Below are positions 45,108-55,852 of a stretch of DNA of 64,000 nt, one piece after another. The translations under genes and the position numbers were made by a program. Source of the DNA: Pectobacterium wasabiae CFBP 3304 (GTDB lineage Bacteria > Pseudomonadota > Gammaproteobacteria > Enterobacterales > Enterobacteriaceae); NCBI RefSeq assembly GCF_001742185.1, contig NZ_CP015750.1, positions 372,001 through 436,000 of the forward strand, in the 5' to 3' direction. The notes below the pieces were generated by a model. That model worked only from the letters and a program-made list of their open reading frames with translations, was not told the origin of the DNA and searched no databases. Numbering within the stretch: position 1 is the stretch's first letter; each line of letters opens with the position of its first letter.

Positions 45108-46382
45108 TCAATCCAGTAACGTTGCCAGCCGCGATGCGACGTCGGCCTGTGCCAGTGTATCCTGCTCGCCATTGCTCAGATTTTTAACCACAACCTGACC
45201 GGCCGCCACTTCATTTTCGCCTAATACCAATGCGACGCGTGCGCCCCATTTATCAGCGCGGGCGAATTGTTTCTTAAAGTTGCCACCACCGTAGTTGGTC
45301 ATCAGTTTCAACTGCGGCAGCGCATCACGTAATTTCTCCGCCAGTTGCATTGCGGCGACCTGCGTTCCCGCACCGGAAGAAATCAGATAAGCATCTACGC
45401 TTGGCTGTGCTTTAAAATCCGGGTTCACAGACTGTACCAGCAGAACCAGACGCTCCAAACCCATTGCAAAGCCGACCGCTGGCGTCGCATGGCCGCCTAG
45501 TTGCTCCACCATACCATCATAACGACCACCGGCACAGACCGTACCCTGAGCGCCCAAACTGGTGGTAACCCATTCAAATACGGTGCGGTTATAGTAATCC
45601 AAACCACGAACCAGACGCGGATTAACGGTATATGGGATACCGGACTGCGTTAAAAGTTCACCCAGTGCCTCAAAGTGTTCACGCGATTCGTCATCCAGGT
45701 AGTCCGTCAGCACCGGCGCGTCATTCAGCAACACTTGAATCTGTGGATTTTTCGTATCCAGAACGCGCAGAGGATTAGTGTACATCCGGCGCAGGCAGTC
45801 TTCATCAAGCTGATCTTTATGCTGTTCAAGGAATGCCACCAGCGCTTCACGATAGCGGGCACGTGCGTCCAATGAACCAATCGAATTCAGTTCCAGCTTC
45901 ACATGATCGGCGATGCCAAGCACACGCCACCAGCGGGCCGTCATCAGGATCAGTTCGGCATCAATATCCGGCCCTTGCAGGCCAAAAACCTCACAGCCCA
46001 ACTGATGAAACTGGCGATAGCGCCCTTTTTGTGGACGTTCATGGCGGAACATCGGACCGACATACCACAGTCGCTGTTCCTGATTATAGAGAATACCGTG
46101 CTCAATACCGGCGCGAACGCAAGATGCGGTATTTTCAGGGCGCAATGTCAGGCTATCGCCATTGCGATCGTCAAAGGTGTACATCTCTTTTTCGACGACA
46201 TCGGTCACTTCGCCGATCGCGCGCTTAAACAGCGATGTTTGCTCAACAATCGGTGTGCGGATTTCACTATAGCCGTAGCCGCTGAGCACCTGTTTCAGGC
46301 TGTTTTCAATACGCTGCCACAATGCCGTTTCGGCTGGCAGGTAATCGTTCATGCCGCGAATGGCTTGAATATTTTTTGCCAC
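45108..46382 (-). CDS. hisS: Histidyl-tRNA synthetase HisS
   Basis: 424 residues, the usual length. Class II motifs: [18 protein letters not shown] at the start, motif 2 [17 protein letters not shown], histidine loops [16 protein letters not shown] and [14 protein letters not shown], motif 3 [11 protein letters not shown]. Charges tRNA-His. ATG 46382. It follows ispG by 136 bp and precedes yfgM. Confidence 0.97.
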   Translation of the reverse strand: MAKNIQAIRGMNDYLPAETALWQRIENSLKQVLSGYGYSEIRTPIVEQTSLFKRAIGEVTDVVEKEMYTFDDRNGDSLTLRPENTASCVRAGIEHGILYNQEQRLWYVGPMFRHERPQKGRYRQFHQLGCEVFGLQGPDIDAELILMTARWWRVLGIADHVKLELNSIGSLDARARYREALVAFLEQHKDQLDEDCLRRMYTNPLRVLDTKNPQIQVLLNDAPVLTDYLDDESREHFEALGELLTQSGIPYTVNPRLVRGLDYYNRTVFEWVTTSLGAQGTVCAGGRYDGMVEQLGGHATPAVGFAMGLERLVLLVQSVNPDFKAQPSVDAYLISSGAGTQVAAMQLAEKLRDALPQLKLMTNYGGGNFKKQFARADKWGARVALVLGENEVAAGQVVVKNLSNGEQDTLAQADVASRLATLLD

Positions 46383-46518
46383 GTCAGTTCTCTATGCGTT
46401 TTTCAAAAAATAAACCCGATTATAGAGGGATTGTCGTCGCATCTTCAATGCGGGCATCCCCATCGGGTTCAGGAGTCGTGAATTATGCAGATGACGTCAT
46501 GCCGTCACGCCTGCAAAC

Positions 46519-47640
46519 TTATTTATCCACCAGATTGACGGTAATGCGCTGATTTTCGTCCATCATGGAGGCTTTCGCGCGAATTTTGGCTTCTAACTGA
46601 TCGATCATTTGTTCGTTATCGAAGCGTTCTCTCTGCCGCACGCCGTCTTCATAGAAGCCGCTCTTATTGTGCCCACCCGTTACGCCAATGGTAGAAACCA
46701 GCGCTTCACCGGGGCCATTCACCACGCAACCGATAATTGAGACATCCATTGGCGTGATGAGATCTTCTAGCCGTTGTTCCAACGCGTTCACTGTACCGAT
46801 CACGTCAAATTCTTGGCGAGAGCAGGTCGGGCAAGCAATGAAGTTGATTCCGCGAGCACGAATGCGTAGTGACTTCAGGATATCGAAGCCGACTTTCACT
46901 TCTTCAACCGGATCGGCTGCCAGCGAGATACGCAGCGTATCGCCAATACCTTCAGACAGCAGCAGACCTAAGCCGATAGCCGATTTCACCGCACCGCTAC
47001 GTGCACCACCCGCTTCAGTGATACCAAGGTGCAGCGGCTGATCAATGCGCGCTGCCAGCAGACGATAGGATTGCACCGCTAGAAAAACATCCGAAGCTTT
47101 GACGCTGACTTTAAACTGATCGAAATTCAGGCGGTCAAGAATATCGACATGACGCATCGCCGATTCCAGCAATGCTTCCGGCGTTGGTTCACCGTATTTT
47201 TCCTGTATATCTTTTTCCAGCGAACCGCCGTTAACACCAATGCGGATCGGGATATTGTAGTAACGTGCACAGTCGACAACCGAGCGAATGCGCTCTTCGT
47301 TACCAATATTACCGGGGTTGATACGCAGACAGTCGACGCCGTATTCTGCGACTTTCAGCGCGATGCGGTAGTCAAAATGGATGTCGGCAACAAGCGGGAC
47401 ATTCACCTGCTGTTTGATAAGCTTAAAGGCTTCCGCCGCATCCATGGTTGGTACGGAGACGCGGACAATATCGACACCAACACGCTCTAGCGCTTTAATT
47501 TGATTGACGGTAGCTTCAACGTCGGTGGTTCGAGTGTTGGTCATGGATTGCACCGCAATCGGCGCGCCATCACCAACAGGCACCTTGCCGACGTAAATCC
47601 GTGTTGATTTTCGACGGGTTATGGGTGCAGCGTTATGCAT
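46519..47640 (-). CDS. ispG: IspG, 4-hydroxy-3-methylbut-2-en-1-yl diphosphate synthase
   Basis: 373 residues. Converts MEcPP to HMBPP in the MEP isoprenoid pathway and needs a [4Fe-4S] cluster. N-terminal TIM barrel ([19 protein letters not shown]), C-terminal cluster domain with [13 protein letters not shown] and [11 protein letters not shown] providing the cysteines. ATG 47640, 41 bp after rodZ. Confidence 0.97.
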   Translation of the reverse strand: MHNAAPITRRKSTRIYVGKVPVGDGAPIAVQSMTNTRTTDVEATVNQIKALERVGVDIVRVSVPTMDAAEAFKLIKQQVNVPLVADIHFDYRIALKVAEYGVDCLRINPGNIGNEERIRSVVDCARYYNIPIRIGVNGGSLEKDIQEKYGEPTPEALLESAMRHVDILDRLNFDQFKVSVKASDVFLAVQSYRLLAARIDQPLHLGITEAGGARSGAVKSAIGLGLLLSEGIGDTLRISLAADPVEEVKVGFDILKSLRIRARGINFIACPTCSRQEFDVIGTVNALEQRLEDLITPMDVSIIGCVVNGPGEALVSTIGVTGGHNKSGFYEDGVRQRERFDNEQMIDQLEAKIRAKASMMDENQRITVNLVDK

Positions 47641-47681
47641 TACTTCATCTCCAACATTGCAGTCTTAACTTGAACAACACG

Positions 47682-48680
47682 TTATTCGGCCGTCAGCGTC
47701 AGGCGTGCAACCTGGCTGCTGCGCACAAATTGGCTTAAATCGACCGACTTACCTTGAAATTGGATCTGTAGCGCCGCTGGCGCGCCAATTTTAAGTTTAT
47801 AAGGTGACTGACCATCCAGATTCAGCGTGCCGCCATTACGCTGCATGCCACTAAACAGTTTCTTACCGCTAGCATCCGTGACTTCCAACCAGCAGTCAGC
47901 CGTAAAGGTCATTACCAATGCATGAGTTGCAGATACCGGAGTGCTCTGCGCTACCGTAGCAGCCGGTGCGACTGCCCCAGCACCCAGTAGGGTATTACCC
48001 GCAGCCTGTGGCTGTGTCACGTTCGCCGGTGAAGATGATTGGCTAGACGGTGCGGCAGAAGGGGCTGTTGTGGAAGAAGGAGGCGTTGACGGTGTCGCCG
48101 CGATAGTGGCGGAAAGATCGACTGGCGTTGCAGAAGGTGCCGTTGCAGAACTCGACGTCGCGGTTTCCTGCGGAGCGCTGTTATCCATCAGTGAAATGGA
48201 CTGCCCTTCCGTTTGCGCCTGCACCGAACTGGCGTGATCGACCATGCTGTTGATCTCCGCCTGTTGAGCCTGATGGTTTTGCCACCACCATGCACCCGTT
48301 AGCCCCAGAACAACCAGCACGACCAGCCAGGTGATTGTCATCAACCAGCTATCACGCTTTTTGCGGTTTTTCTTCAGTGAAAAACTCTGCATCGGCGAAA
48401 CCGAGATCGTTTTAGGCACAGCTTGTTTATCCACTATGGGAAGCAGGTCATCTTCGGGTAAATGAACCAGCTTGGCATAAGAACGGATATAGCCGCGCAG
48501 AAAGGTCGGTGCTAAATCAGCAGGCGTCGTACCGTCTTCAATATCACGAACGGTGGTGATTTTAAGGCACAAACGCTCGGCAATAGTTTGCTGAGTCAGC
48601 CCAAGGCGTTCACGCGCCTCACGCAGACGTTCACCGGGTAGTTTTGCTTCTGTTGTATTTTGGGTGGCTTCAGTATTCAT
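47682..48680 (-). CDS. rodZ: Cytoskeletal cell-shape protein RodZ
   Basis: 332 residues. N-terminal Xre-like helix-turn-helix ([20 protein letters not shown]) that binds MreB, one membrane helix (about 112-132, [17 protein letters not shown]), a long Ser/Thr/Ala/Pro-rich periplasmic linker (150-255) and a C-terminal beta domain ([20 protein letters not shown]). ATG 48680; its start overlaps the end of the upstream pilW gene by 11 bp. Confidence 0.95.
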   Translation of the reverse strand: MNTEATQNTTEAKLPGERLREARERLGLTQQTIAERLCLKITTVRDIEDGTTPADLAPTFLRGYIRSYAKLVHLPEDDLLPIVDKQAVPKTISVSPMQSFSLKKNRKKRDSWLMTITWLVVLVVLGLTGAWWWQNHQAQQAEINSMVDHASSVQAQTEGQSISLMDNSAPQETATSSSATAPSATPVDLSATIAATPSTPPSSTTAPSAAPSSQSSSPANVTQPQAAGNTLLGAGAVAPAATVAQSTPVSATHALVMTFTADCWLEVTDASGKKLFSGMQRNGGTLNLDGQSPYKLKIGAPAALQIQFQGKSVDLSQFVRSSQVARLTLTAE

Positions 48681-49455
48681 TAGCTAAGAAATGCTGGTAC
48701 TGTTTAGATTGTGGAAAACTTCGCGCCAGCACGTTGCCATAACGTTCTTTATCGCCATCATGGCCCGCTAACGCGGCGAAACGAATCTGTAACCATAAAC
48801 TTTCGGCACTGGCCGGAAGACTATGCTGATAAATCTCAATCAGCAGTCGCGTTTGCTCACTTTTTCCGGCAGAAAACTGTTGGTTTGCTTCCGCCAGCAA
48901 TGCGATGCCTTTCTTCGGGTCATATTTCAGCGCCCGACTTAATAAATTGCGTGCGTCATCAATCTGTCCAGCATTGAAAAAGCAGTATCCCGCATTTTCC
49001 AACGCATCAGCAACCTGACTGTAATCAGGAAGTTGTGCAGCCGCACTAAACTGTCGCTGCGCCGCTACATACTGCCCTAAACTACACAGAAACGCACCGT
49101 AATTATTCATGACGCTGCCATTTTCCGGTGCCATATTCAGCACCTGTTGATAACGCTGTTCGGCCAGACGGTTTTCACCTATCCGCTGTTCGTAAAGCGC
49201 CATCCCCAGTTGTGTTCGATAATCCTGTGGAGCAACCGCGACCGCCTTCTCAAGATTCTGCCGCGCCGAATCCAGATTATTGTGCGCCAGATACGCCAAC
49301 CCCAACTGTAAGCGGGTTTGGGCGACCGCGGGATTTGTCGCCTCCTGAGGCGAATTCACACACCCCACCAGCAGCAATATCGCAAACAAGTTACTCAGCG
49401 GTGATAACGCTTTTCCATGTAATAAAAACAGTCCCTGCAATAGAGGCTCCGCCAT
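48670..49455 (-). CDS. pilW: Type IV pilus biogenesis lipoprotein PilW/PilF
   Basis: 261 residues. The lipobox LLLVGC places the lipidated Cys at about residue 32. TPR-type repeats follow ([60 protein letters not shown]). It should help assemble the secretin pore of type IV pili at the outer membrane. E. coli lacks it at this site. Start ATG 49455 is placed by AGGGAAC upstream and leaves a long signal region; an internal start is possible. Confidence 0.88.
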   Translation of the reverse strand: MAEPLLQGLFLLHGKALSPLSNLFAILLLVGCVNSPQEATNPAVAQTRLQLGLAYLAHNNLDSARQNLEKAVAVAPQDYRTQLGMALYEQRIGENRLAEQRYQQVLNMAPENGSVMNNYGAFLCSLGQYVAAQRQFSAAAQLPDYSQVADALENAGYCFFNAGQIDDARNLLSRALKYDPKKGIALLAEANQQFSAGKSEQTRLLIEIYQHSLPASAESLWLQIRFAALAGHDGDKERYGNVLARSFPQSKQYQHFLANEY

Positions 49456-49645
49456 CCCTGTTCCCTCGCGTTGTCATTTCTGACAAAGAGGTTACCTGAA
49501 TACAAACAGAGTGGCAGTCAAGCCTTGCAACAACGCGGCACGCCTCGCAATTCGCCCACCATTGCCCTGAAAATGCCCCTGGCGAAACGACATCGGCGGC
49601 AAGGCGCTGGGTTAACGCTTCCGCATTAACCCGCACCATCTGTTA

Positions 49646-50848
49646 TCAGACCGCTTTCACCGCGATAGGTTCACCGGCCATTTTCTTCTTCAACGTGCGC
49701 TTGGTTCTGTCCACGACTTCACCCGCCAACTGCCCGCAGGCAGCATCAATGTCATCCCCACGCGTTTTACGTACTATCGTCGTGAAACCATATTCCATCA
49801 GCACCTTGGAGAAACGGTCAACGCGGCTGTTTGAGCTGCGGCCATACGGCGCACCCGGGAACGGGTTCCACGGAATCAGGTTGATCTTGCACGGCGTATC
49901 TTTCAGGCATTCAGCCAGTTGATGCGCATGCTCGGTGCCGTCATTAATATGATCCAGCATCACATACTCAACCGTAACGCGCCCCTGATTCGCATTGGAT
50001 TTCTCCAGATAACGACGCACTGCGCTCAGAAACATCTCGATATTGTATTTTTTGTTGATCGGCATGATTTCGTTACGAATATCGTCTGTCGGCGCATGAA
50101 GTGAAATCGCTAGCGCAACATCAATCATATCGCCCAGTTTATCCAATGCAGGCACCACGCCTGACGTAGACAGCGTCACACGGCGCTTAGACAAACCAAA
50201 GCCGAAGTCATCCAGCATAATTTCCATCGCTGGCACCACATTAGTCAGGTTCAACAGTGGTTCACCCATCCCCATCATTACCACGTTGGTGATCGGGCGC
50301 TGACCGGTGACTTTAAAGGCACCGATGATCTTCGCCGCGCGCCACACCTGGCCGATGATTTCCGATACGCGCAGGTTACGGTTAAAGCCCTGCTGCGCCG
50401 TTGAACAGAATTTGCACTCCAGCGCACAGCCGACCTGAGACGATACGCACAGCGTGGCACGATCTTCTTCTGGAATATAAACCGTTTCAACCCGCTGACC
50501 GCCCACCAGAATCGCCCACTTAATCGTGCCGTCGGAAGAGCGTTGTTCATCCACCACTTCAGGTGCGCGAATCTCAGCAATTTCCTGCAATTTGGAACGG
50601 AAAACTTTGTTGATATCCGTCATCTGATTGAAGTCATCACAGCAGTAGTGATAGATCCACTTCATGACCTGATCGGCGCGGAACGGTTTCTCCCCCATAG
50701 ACATGAAGAGATCGCGCATTTGCTGACGGTTAAGATCAAGCAGGTTAATTTTTTCCGCACTGGTTTTAACGGATTGAGAAGCATCAGCAGATGCCGGGGA
50801 GAATTCAGACACGATAGTTTCAGACTCAGACACGATTTGCTTAGACAT
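49646..50848 (-). CDS. rlmN: RlmN, 23S rRNA A2503 / tRNA A37 methyltransferase
   Basis: 400 residues. Radical-SAM enzyme: the cluster motif [35 protein letters not shown], and the methyl-carrying Cys in the C-terminal region AACGQLAG. Makes C2-methyladenosine in 23S rRNA and some tRNAs. The N-terminal 33 residues form a Ser/Glu-rich tail. ATG 50848. Upstream of pilW in the same direction, 190 bp apart. Confidence 0.97.
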   Translation of the reverse strand: MSKQIVSESETIVSEFSPASADASQSVKTSAEKINLLDLNRQQMRDLFMSMGEKPFRADQVMKWIYHYCCDDFNQMTDINKVFRSKLQEIAEIRAPEVVDEQRSSDGTIKWAILVGGQRVETVYIPEEDRATLCVSSQVGCALECKFCSTAQQGFNRNLRVSEIIGQVWRAAKIIGAFKVTGQRPITNVVMMGMGEPLLNLTNVVPAMEIMLDDFGFGLSKRRVTLSTSGVVPALDKLGDMIDVALAISLHAPTDDIRNEIMPINKKYNIEMFLSAVRRYLEKSNANQGRVTVEYVMLDHINDGTEHAHQLAECLKDTPCKINLIPWNPFPGAPYGRSSNSRVDRFSKVLMEYGFTTIVRKTRGDDIDAACGQLAGEVVDRTKRTLKKKMAGEPIAVKAV

Positions 50849-50926
50849 TGATAGATCCTGGCCTCGTTGTTACACGTTATGGCGCTAAAAAAGAGGGTTG
50901 AATTCGATGGTAATGACCAAAGAAAT

Positions 50927-50956
50927 GCCCCGGGCAAGTGCAGGCTCATCCGGGGC
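50927..50956 (-). terminator. Possible ndk terminator
   Basis: GCCCCGG and CCGGGGC form a 7-bp GC stem with a 16-nt loop, followed on the minus strand by CATTTCTTTGG. It lies between ndk and rlmN. Confidence 0.55.
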
Positions 50957-51092
50957 GCAGCATTGTACAAAGTTTAAAACAGGTAAGCTACTATCACCGT
51001 TTTTTTTCTGTGTCATTGCATTAGCGTCGCGCACTGACTTGGTGAAAAAAGGGCAATATTATTAGTACTCACCTGCGATTACCCACGCAGAA

Positions 51093-51521
51093 TTACGCGC
51101 GCGGGCAGATTTCGTCTTCGCTAAAGAAATAAGCAATTTCGCGCTGAGCAGATTCGATGGAATCGGAACCATGCACCGCGTTCGCCGTAAAGCTGTCCGC
51201 ATAATCAGCACGCAGCGTTCCCGCTAGCGCGTTGGCTGGGTTGGTGGCACCCATGATGTCACGGTTACGTTGAACGGCGTTTTCACCTTCCAGGGCCTGC
51301 ACCATGATCGGACCAGACATCATGAATTCAACCAGACCGTCAAAGAATGGCTTACCTTTATGCTCTGCGTAGAAACCTTCCGCCTGTTCACGGCTCAGGC
51401 GCAGCATTTTAGCCGCAACAATGGTAAAACCAGCGCTTTCAAAGCGTGCGTAAATCGCACCGATGGCATTCTTGGCAACCGCATTAGGTTTTACGATGGA
51501 GAAGGTACGTTCTATCGTCAT
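51093..51521 (-). CDS. ndk: Nucleoside diphosphate kinase Ndk
   Basis: 142 residues. Transfers phosphate between nucleoside di- and triphosphates through the active-site His in NAVHGSDS. The start [18 protein letters not shown] and [20 protein letters not shown] are typical. ATG 51521 after GAGGTCAAT. Single gene, 244 bp from rlmN. Confidence 0.97.
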   Translation of the reverse strand: MTIERTFSIVKPNAVAKNAIGAIYARFESAGFTIVAAKMLRLSREQAEGFYAEHKGKPFFDGLVEFMMSGPIMVQALEGENAVQRNRDIMGATNPANALAGTLRADYADSFTANAVHGSDSIESAQREIAYFFSEDEICPRA

Positions 51522-51640
51522 ATTGACCTCATTAACTAAACTGTCGGATTACAGCCGGATTATAAGAATTGTTTACCCAGCCGGTGAAAGTGGCGCAAAT
51601 TATAGGGGTACTGGCCTTTATTGCCTACCAAGGAGATAAC

Positions 51641-51766
51641 ATTTTTATTAAAAAAATATTACCTCTTCTTTTATCTTCATTAACGATTCTATTCTCAATG
51701 ACTGATGCCAATCAGGATGACTGGCCGCAATTAAAACAAGCATATACAAACAGTATCACCCAATAA
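51641..51766 (+). CDS. Possible small exported peptide with ATT start
   Basis: 41 codons after a strong AAGGAG at 51630-51635. The frame begins ATT at 51641, 5 nt after the ribosome-binding site, and encodes a signal-like segment (FIKKILPLLLSSLTILFS) followed by a polar tail (MTDANQDDWPQLKQAYTNSI). No ATG/GTG fits; a TTG at 51569 in frame lacks a ribosome-binding site. Not a known family to me. It occupies the 336-bp gap between ndk and sseA, with only promoters otherwise expected there. Confidence 0.35.
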   Translation: MFIKKILPLLLSSLTILFSMTDANQDDWPQLKQAYTNSITQ

Positions 51767-51857
51767 TCCATGACTTGTCGGATTAGGGAAAATCGCTGAC
51801 AATGAATCTATCATTGCACATCGGGGCTGAATTCCTCAGCCCTAGCGTGGAGGATCT

Positions 51858-52727
51858 ATGTCAGCATCGTCTTCTGATTTGCCCGTTTCTCATGAGCGGT
51901 TTGTCTGCGCAGACTGGCTTGCCAGCCACCTGAATGATAGCAACATCACGCTCATTGACGCCCGAATGCTACCGCCGGGTAACGATAGCCGCGATATTCA
52001 TGCCGAATACCGCAACGGTCATTTGCCAGGCGCCGTTTTTTTTGACATTGAAGCCTTGTCCGACCACAGCACAGACCTGCCGCATATGATGCCAACTCGC
52101 GAAAATTTCGCACGCGCGATGGGTGAGCTGGGGATCGATAATCAGCAGCATCTGGTGATTTACGATGAAGGTAATCTCTTTTCCGCCCCCCGTGCGTGGT
52201 GGATGCTGCACACCTTCGGTGCCACATCACTTTCTATTCTGAGCGGCGGACTAGCAGGCTGGAAAGCGCAAGCCTTGCCAATGGAACAAGGCAATGTCAT
52301 ACGCAAGCCCGCCACGTTTCACGCCACACTGGATGAAAACGCGATTCGCTCACGTGATGACGTACTCTCAATCAGTCGGGATAAATCGGAACAGATTGTC
52401 GATGCCCGCCCCGCTCCGCGCTTTCATGCCGAAGTGGACGAACCGCGCCCCGGTCTGCATCGTGGCCATATTCCCGGTAGCTTGAACGTACCGTGGACCG
52501 ATTTAGTGAATAACGGGACGCTGAAGCCCAATGCCGAACTGGCGACCATTCTGCATAAGCACGGCGTGGATTTCACTCGTCCTATCGTCGCTAGCTGTGG
52601 GTCTGGCGTGACAGCGTCCGTCGTAGTATTAGCGCTGACGCAGTTAAATGTCCCTAATGTGACGTTATACGATGGGTCGTGGAGCGACTGGGGTAGCCGC
52701 GATGATGTCCCGATTGCACGCGATTAA
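51858..52727 (+). CDS. sseA: 3-mercaptopyruvate sulfurtransferase SseA
   Basis: 289 residues, two rhodanese domains. N-terminal inactive domain (LIDARMLPPGN, HLPGAVFFDIE), C-terminal active domain with catalytic loop ASCGSGVTASV (Cys about 253) where the Gly-Ser-Gly-Val pattern favours mercaptopyruvate over thiosulfate. It moves sulfur from 3-mercaptopyruvate to acceptors. ATG 51858 after GGAGG. Convergent with sseB. Confidence 0.95.
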   Translation: MSASSSDLPVSHERFVCADWLASHLNDSNITLIDARMLPPGNDSRDIHAEYRNGHLPGAVFFDIEALSDHSTDLPHMMPTRENFARAMGELGIDNQQHLVIYDEGNLFSAPRAWWMLHTFGATSLSILSGGLAGWKAQALPMEQGNVIRKPATFHATLDENAIRSRDDVLSISRDKSEQIVDARPAPRFHAEVDEPRPGLHRGHIPGSLNVPWTDLVNNGTLKPNAELATILHKHGVDFTRPIVASCGSGVTASVVVLALTQLNVPNVTLYDGSWSDWGSRDDVPIARD

Positions 52728-52820
52728 TGCTGGGTGAGATTGCATTTAACCGCGAATGACGGTCAAGTGCAGAGCAGGCAACAGCGGAAGAAGCGTAATC
52801 CGCTGTCGCCGTCATGCCGA

Positions 52821-53615
52821 TTACGCGTTGCCGGTAGCCTTAAACTCCCGCAGGAAACTACCCCACTTGCGCTCGTAGAACGGCGTGGTGTGTTTAATCA
52901 TGTAATGGCTGATGCCCGGCTCGCCGTCCTTCACCAGACATAGATCGACAGGACGCTCGTCCGGTAAGGTATCACTAGCGACGCTGCCCGCTTCACGAAT
53001 GATGGTTTCCTCATCCTGATCGACATCAATACCAATCAATAGGTGCGGCTGTTCTTCACCGGGCTCCTGAATCTGTGCCAAAAATGCCCGTTTTACCTGG
53101 CGATGCTTGGCAAACAGTTGCGTCAGGGAGTCAATCATCTGTGCTGGCATCTCGGCTGGCTGACTCAGCATCACCTGCATATCTTCTTCAACAACGCGCT
53201 GCTGAACAAATCCATTGCCTTCGCCAGACAGAATATGTTCAATTTCCTGCGGCAAAAATTCTTTGCCATACGGCAACTTAGGATTAAGGAACAGCGTGAC
53301 ACCCTGCGTCATTTCAAACAACGACCGCACTGGCAGTGCCAGAAAAGGCGCTTCTTCCGTAATCACACTCTGTAACGCTTCCAGAGAAGAAAAGAAAGGA
53401 ATGGCGGATGAACCATCGTCTTTTTCCCAGTGCTGGATGTTCACATTACTGCCCGCATGCAACACCACCTCATCGGATTCATCTCCGTCATCGGTACTGC
53501 CCAGCACAAACACCGTAGCTTCCATCAGTTCACTGAAAAATTCAGGACGATGCGCTGGCTCCGTTGCGGCCAGAATCAGCACTTCTTCCAGTTTGTTACG
53601 TGGCGAAAACTCCAT
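52821..53615 (-). CDS. sseB: Enhanced serine sensitivity protein SseB
   Basis: 264 residues. N-terminal SseB domain (LEEVLILAATEPAHRPEFFSELMEA, GSSAIPFFSSLEALQ) and C-terminal SseB domain (FLAQIQEPGEEQPHLLIGID). The molecular role is unclear; in E. coli overproduction alters serine sensitivity. ATG 53615. A strong terminator of pepB lies just upstream, so sseB has its own promoter. Confidence 0.93.
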   Translation of the reverse strand: MEFSPRNKLEEVLILAATEPAHRPEFFSELMEATVFVLGSTDDGDESDEVVLHAGSNVNIQHWEKDDGSSAIPFFSSLEALQSVITEEAPFLALPVRSLFEMTQGVTLFLNPKLPYGKEFLPQEIEHILSGEGNGFVQQRVVEEDMQVMLSQPAEMPAQMIDSLTQLFAKHRQVKRAFLAQIQEPGEEQPHLLIGIDVDQDEETIIREAGSVASDTLPDERPVDLCLVKDGEPGISHYMIKHTTPFYERKWGSFLREFKATGNA

Positions 53616-53638
53616 ACTTTCCTCAACATGATTACGTT

Positions 53639-53666
53639 AAAAGCCGGCACGTTGAGAGCCGGCTTT
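53639..53666 (-). terminator. Terminator after pepB
   Basis: AAAGCCGGC (53640-53648) and GCCGGCTTT (53658-53666) form a 9-bp stem with a 9-nt loop; minus-strand tail is TTAACG and plus-strand tail ATTTCTC. It separates pepB from sseB. Confidence 0.8.
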
Positions 53667-53709
53667 ATTTCTCAAAACATTCTGTACATGGCAGACAAAC
53701 CTGAAGCGA

Positions 53710-55020
53710 CTACTTGGCGTTGCTCAGCAGGAGATTCGCCAATGTGCGAACACCAAGCCCGGTCGCGCCTGTCGCCCACTGTTCTACCGCACTTTTGCGG
53801 TACGTCGCAGAACAGTCAATGTGCAGCCAACCCTGCTGATAATTTTTCACAAAATGCGACAGGAAAGCGGCTGCCGTACTGGCACCAGCGGTGTGTGCAC
53901 CACTGGCAATATTATTCAGATCGGCAAAGCTGGACGGCAGATGGCTGCGGTGGAACTCTTCCAGCGGCAGACGCCAGAACGGCTCATTTTCTTCTTTCGC
54001 ACTTTCCTGCAATGCCGCCACCAGCTCATCATCAAAGCTGAACAGCGCGTGATAATCGTTGCCCAGCGCCATTTTCGCTGCGCCCGTCAACGTGGCACAG
54101 TCGATAATCCACTGCGGATTCTGCTCGGAGGCATCGATCAGGCCATCTGCCAGTACCAGACGTCCTTCCGCATCAGTATTCATCACTTCAACCGTTTTGC
54201 CGTTGCGGTAGCGAATAATATCGCCCAGACGGAACGCATTACCGCTCACCATGTTGTCTGCACAGCACAGGTACAGCTTCACGCGCTGTTGCAAACCACG
54301 TGACGCCGCCAGCGCCAGTGAACCTGTCAAGGTGGCAGCGCCGCCCATGTCCGACTTCATAGAATCCATAGACCCGCTAGGTTTCAGGCTGTAGCCGCCG
54401 GTATCAAACGTAATACCTTTACCCACCAGGCAGGCGAACACTGGCGCATCCGGGTTACCCGTCGGGTTATAGTCCAGCGCCAGCAGCACTGGCTGACGTT
54501 CAGAACCGCGACCGACCGTGTGCAGACCGGCATAGTCCTGTTCGCGCAGATCTTCACCTTTGGTGATGCGGTAGCTGACAGCATCACACGCCACATCACA
54601 CAACAGGTCGACCGCACGGGTCGCTAACTGCTCTGGCCCCAGATCTTCAGCAGGCAGATTGATGGTGTCACGAACCCAATCCACAATTTTCAGGCGGTCG
54701 TTCAGCTCTTTCTTGTCGGCATCGTTCAGTTCAGCCCATTCAACCGTTCTTTGCCCTTTCGGCCCGCGATACCCCTGCCAGAATGCCCAACTGTTTGCCA
54801 GGTCCCAACCTTCCCCCGCGAGCTTAACGTGTTTAATCCCCTGCCCGTCAATTTTACGGGCGGCACGCTGGATCGTTGCCTGCGCAGCTTTGCCATTCAG
54901 TGGCGTCGTCCCAACATGAATGGTAAAACCCTGCTCATTCACACTCAGCGTCGCTTTTTCTCCCCAGCGTGCGTCAGCAGGTTGGGGGGAGAGTGAAATC
55001 AGCATGGTATTGTTCGTCAT
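53710..55020 (-). CDS. pepB: Peptidase B (leucyl aminopeptidase family) PepB
   Basis: 436 residues, M17 aminopeptidase (427 in E. coli). Catalytic and metal residues in [26 protein letters not shown], and [14 protein letters not shown]. Removes N-terminal residues from peptides in the cytoplasm. ATG 55020 has GGAGAAG upstream; an ATG at 55059 would add 13 residues. Downstream of iscX, but a dispersed repeat element lies between. Confidence 0.95.
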   Translation of the reverse strand: MTNNTMLISLSPQPADARWGEKATLSVNEQGFTIHVGTTPLNGKAAQATIQRAARKIDGQGIKHVKLAGEGWDLANSWAFWQGYRGPKGQRTVEWAELNDADKKELNDRLKIVDWVRDTINLPAEDLGPEQLATRAVDLLCDVACDAVSYRITKGEDLREQDYAGLHTVGRGSERQPVLLALDYNPTGNPDAPVFACLVGKGITFDTGGYSLKPSGSMDSMKSDMGGAATLTGSLALAASRGLQQRVKLYLCCADNMVSGNAFRLGDIIRYRNGKTVEVMNTDAEGRLVLADGLIDASEQNPQWIIDCATLTGAAKMALGNDYHALFSFDDELVAALQESAKEENEPFWRLPLEEFHRSHLPSSFADLNNIASGAHTAGASTAAAFLSHFVKNYQQGWLHIDCSATYRKSAVEQWATGATGLGVRTLANLLLSNAK

Positions 55021-55157
55021 AGTGCTTCTCCGATAATAGGTATTCCTGCCACTTTTCATGTTTGCAGGTGCTTTTCATATTTGCAGATAAGTAAACGATG
55101 CATGATGACATGAAAATGTTACGAATTTTGGCACGAAAATAAAACGGGCCACCCGCC

Positions 55158-55270
55158 TAATACCAGTCACGTAAGCCTCATATTAGGAGAAACACGGGGA
55201 TGAGGTTCCCGCAGGGATACCTCGCCCCATGGTCGCTCCGTGTATCTCGGTTCTCAAACGATCGGCATTA
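55158..55270 (+). repeat. 113-bp dispersed element (copy 2)
   Basis: TAATACCAGTCACGTAAGCC at the left, GATCGGCATTA at the right. It is the inverse-orientation twin of 22633-22745. It fills most of the 273-bp gap between iscX and pepB and may uncouple pepB from the isc operon. Confidence 0.85.
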
Positions 55271-55293
55271 ACCAGGCAGCCCCGTCATATTAC

Positions 55294-55494
55294 TTAGTCG
55301 GCTTCATCTAACCAGACCAGCAGGATCGCTTCCAGAATTTTTTCATTGGAGGCATCTGGTCGGTCATCAAATTCATCCAGTTCGCAGATCCACTGATGCA
55401 TATCCGTGAAACGTACAGTTTTCGGATCGAGATCGGGAAACTGGTCGTAAAGCGCTTCGCCGATCGCCCGGCTGTCCGTCCATTTTAGTCCCAT
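55294..55494 (-). CDS. iscX: IscX (YfhJ), Isc regulator
   Basis: 66 residues, acidic, the usual length. [20 protein letters not shown] and [14 protein letters not shown] are family signatures. IscX binds IscS and modulates cluster assembly, acting as an iron-dependent inhibitor with CyaY. ATG 55494. Last gene of the isc operon, 21 bp after fdx. Confidence 0.96.
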   Translation of the reverse strand: MGLKWTDSRAIGEALYDQFPDLDPKTVRFTDMHQWICELDEFDDRPDASNEKILEAILLVWLDEAD

Positions 55495-55515
55495 AACGGT
55501 TCCTATCTATTCAGA

Positions 55516-55851
55516 TCAATGCTCACGCGCATGGTTGATCGTATAGCGCGGGATCTCGACGACCAGATCGTCCCCGGCGATACGCGCCTGGCAACCCAGA
55601 CGACTTTCCGGCTCCAGCCCCCAGGCTTTATCCAGCATATCGTCTTCTTCTTCCGTACTTTCCGCTAGCGAATCAAAGCCTTCGCGCACGATACAGTGAC
55701 ACGTGGTGCAGGCACAGGATTTCTCGCAGGCATGTTCAACGTCAATTCCGTTACGCAAGGCCACTTCCAGAATACTTTCGCCGCGTTCCGCTTCCAAAAC
55801 CGCGCCTTCAGGACACAGATCCTGATGCGGTAAAAAAACTATCTTAGGCAT
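55516..55851 (-). CDS. fdx: [2Fe-2S] ferredoxin Fdx
   Basis: 111 residues. Ligands CEKSCACTTC (Cys 42, 48, 51) and Cys87 in SRLGCQAR are present. Donates electrons for cluster assembly on IscU. Start ATG 55851 is one base after the hscA stop at 55853, so translation is coupled. Confidence 0.96.
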   Translation of the reverse strand: MPKIVFLPHQDLCPEGAVLEAERGESILEVALRNGIDVEHACEKSCACTTCHCIVREGFDSLAESTEEEDDMLDKAWGLEPESRLGCQARIAGDDLVVEIPRYTINHAREH

Positions 55852-55852
55852 G

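Noticed and set aside
49391..49639. 82-codon minus-strand frame between rlmN and pilW
   Set aside because: It overlaps the start of pilW in another frame and has no recognisable domain.
52782..52805. CAGCGGA/TCCGCTG hairpin between sseA and sseB as terminator
   Set aside because: The stem is 7 bp with a 10-nt loop and there is no T tract on either strand.
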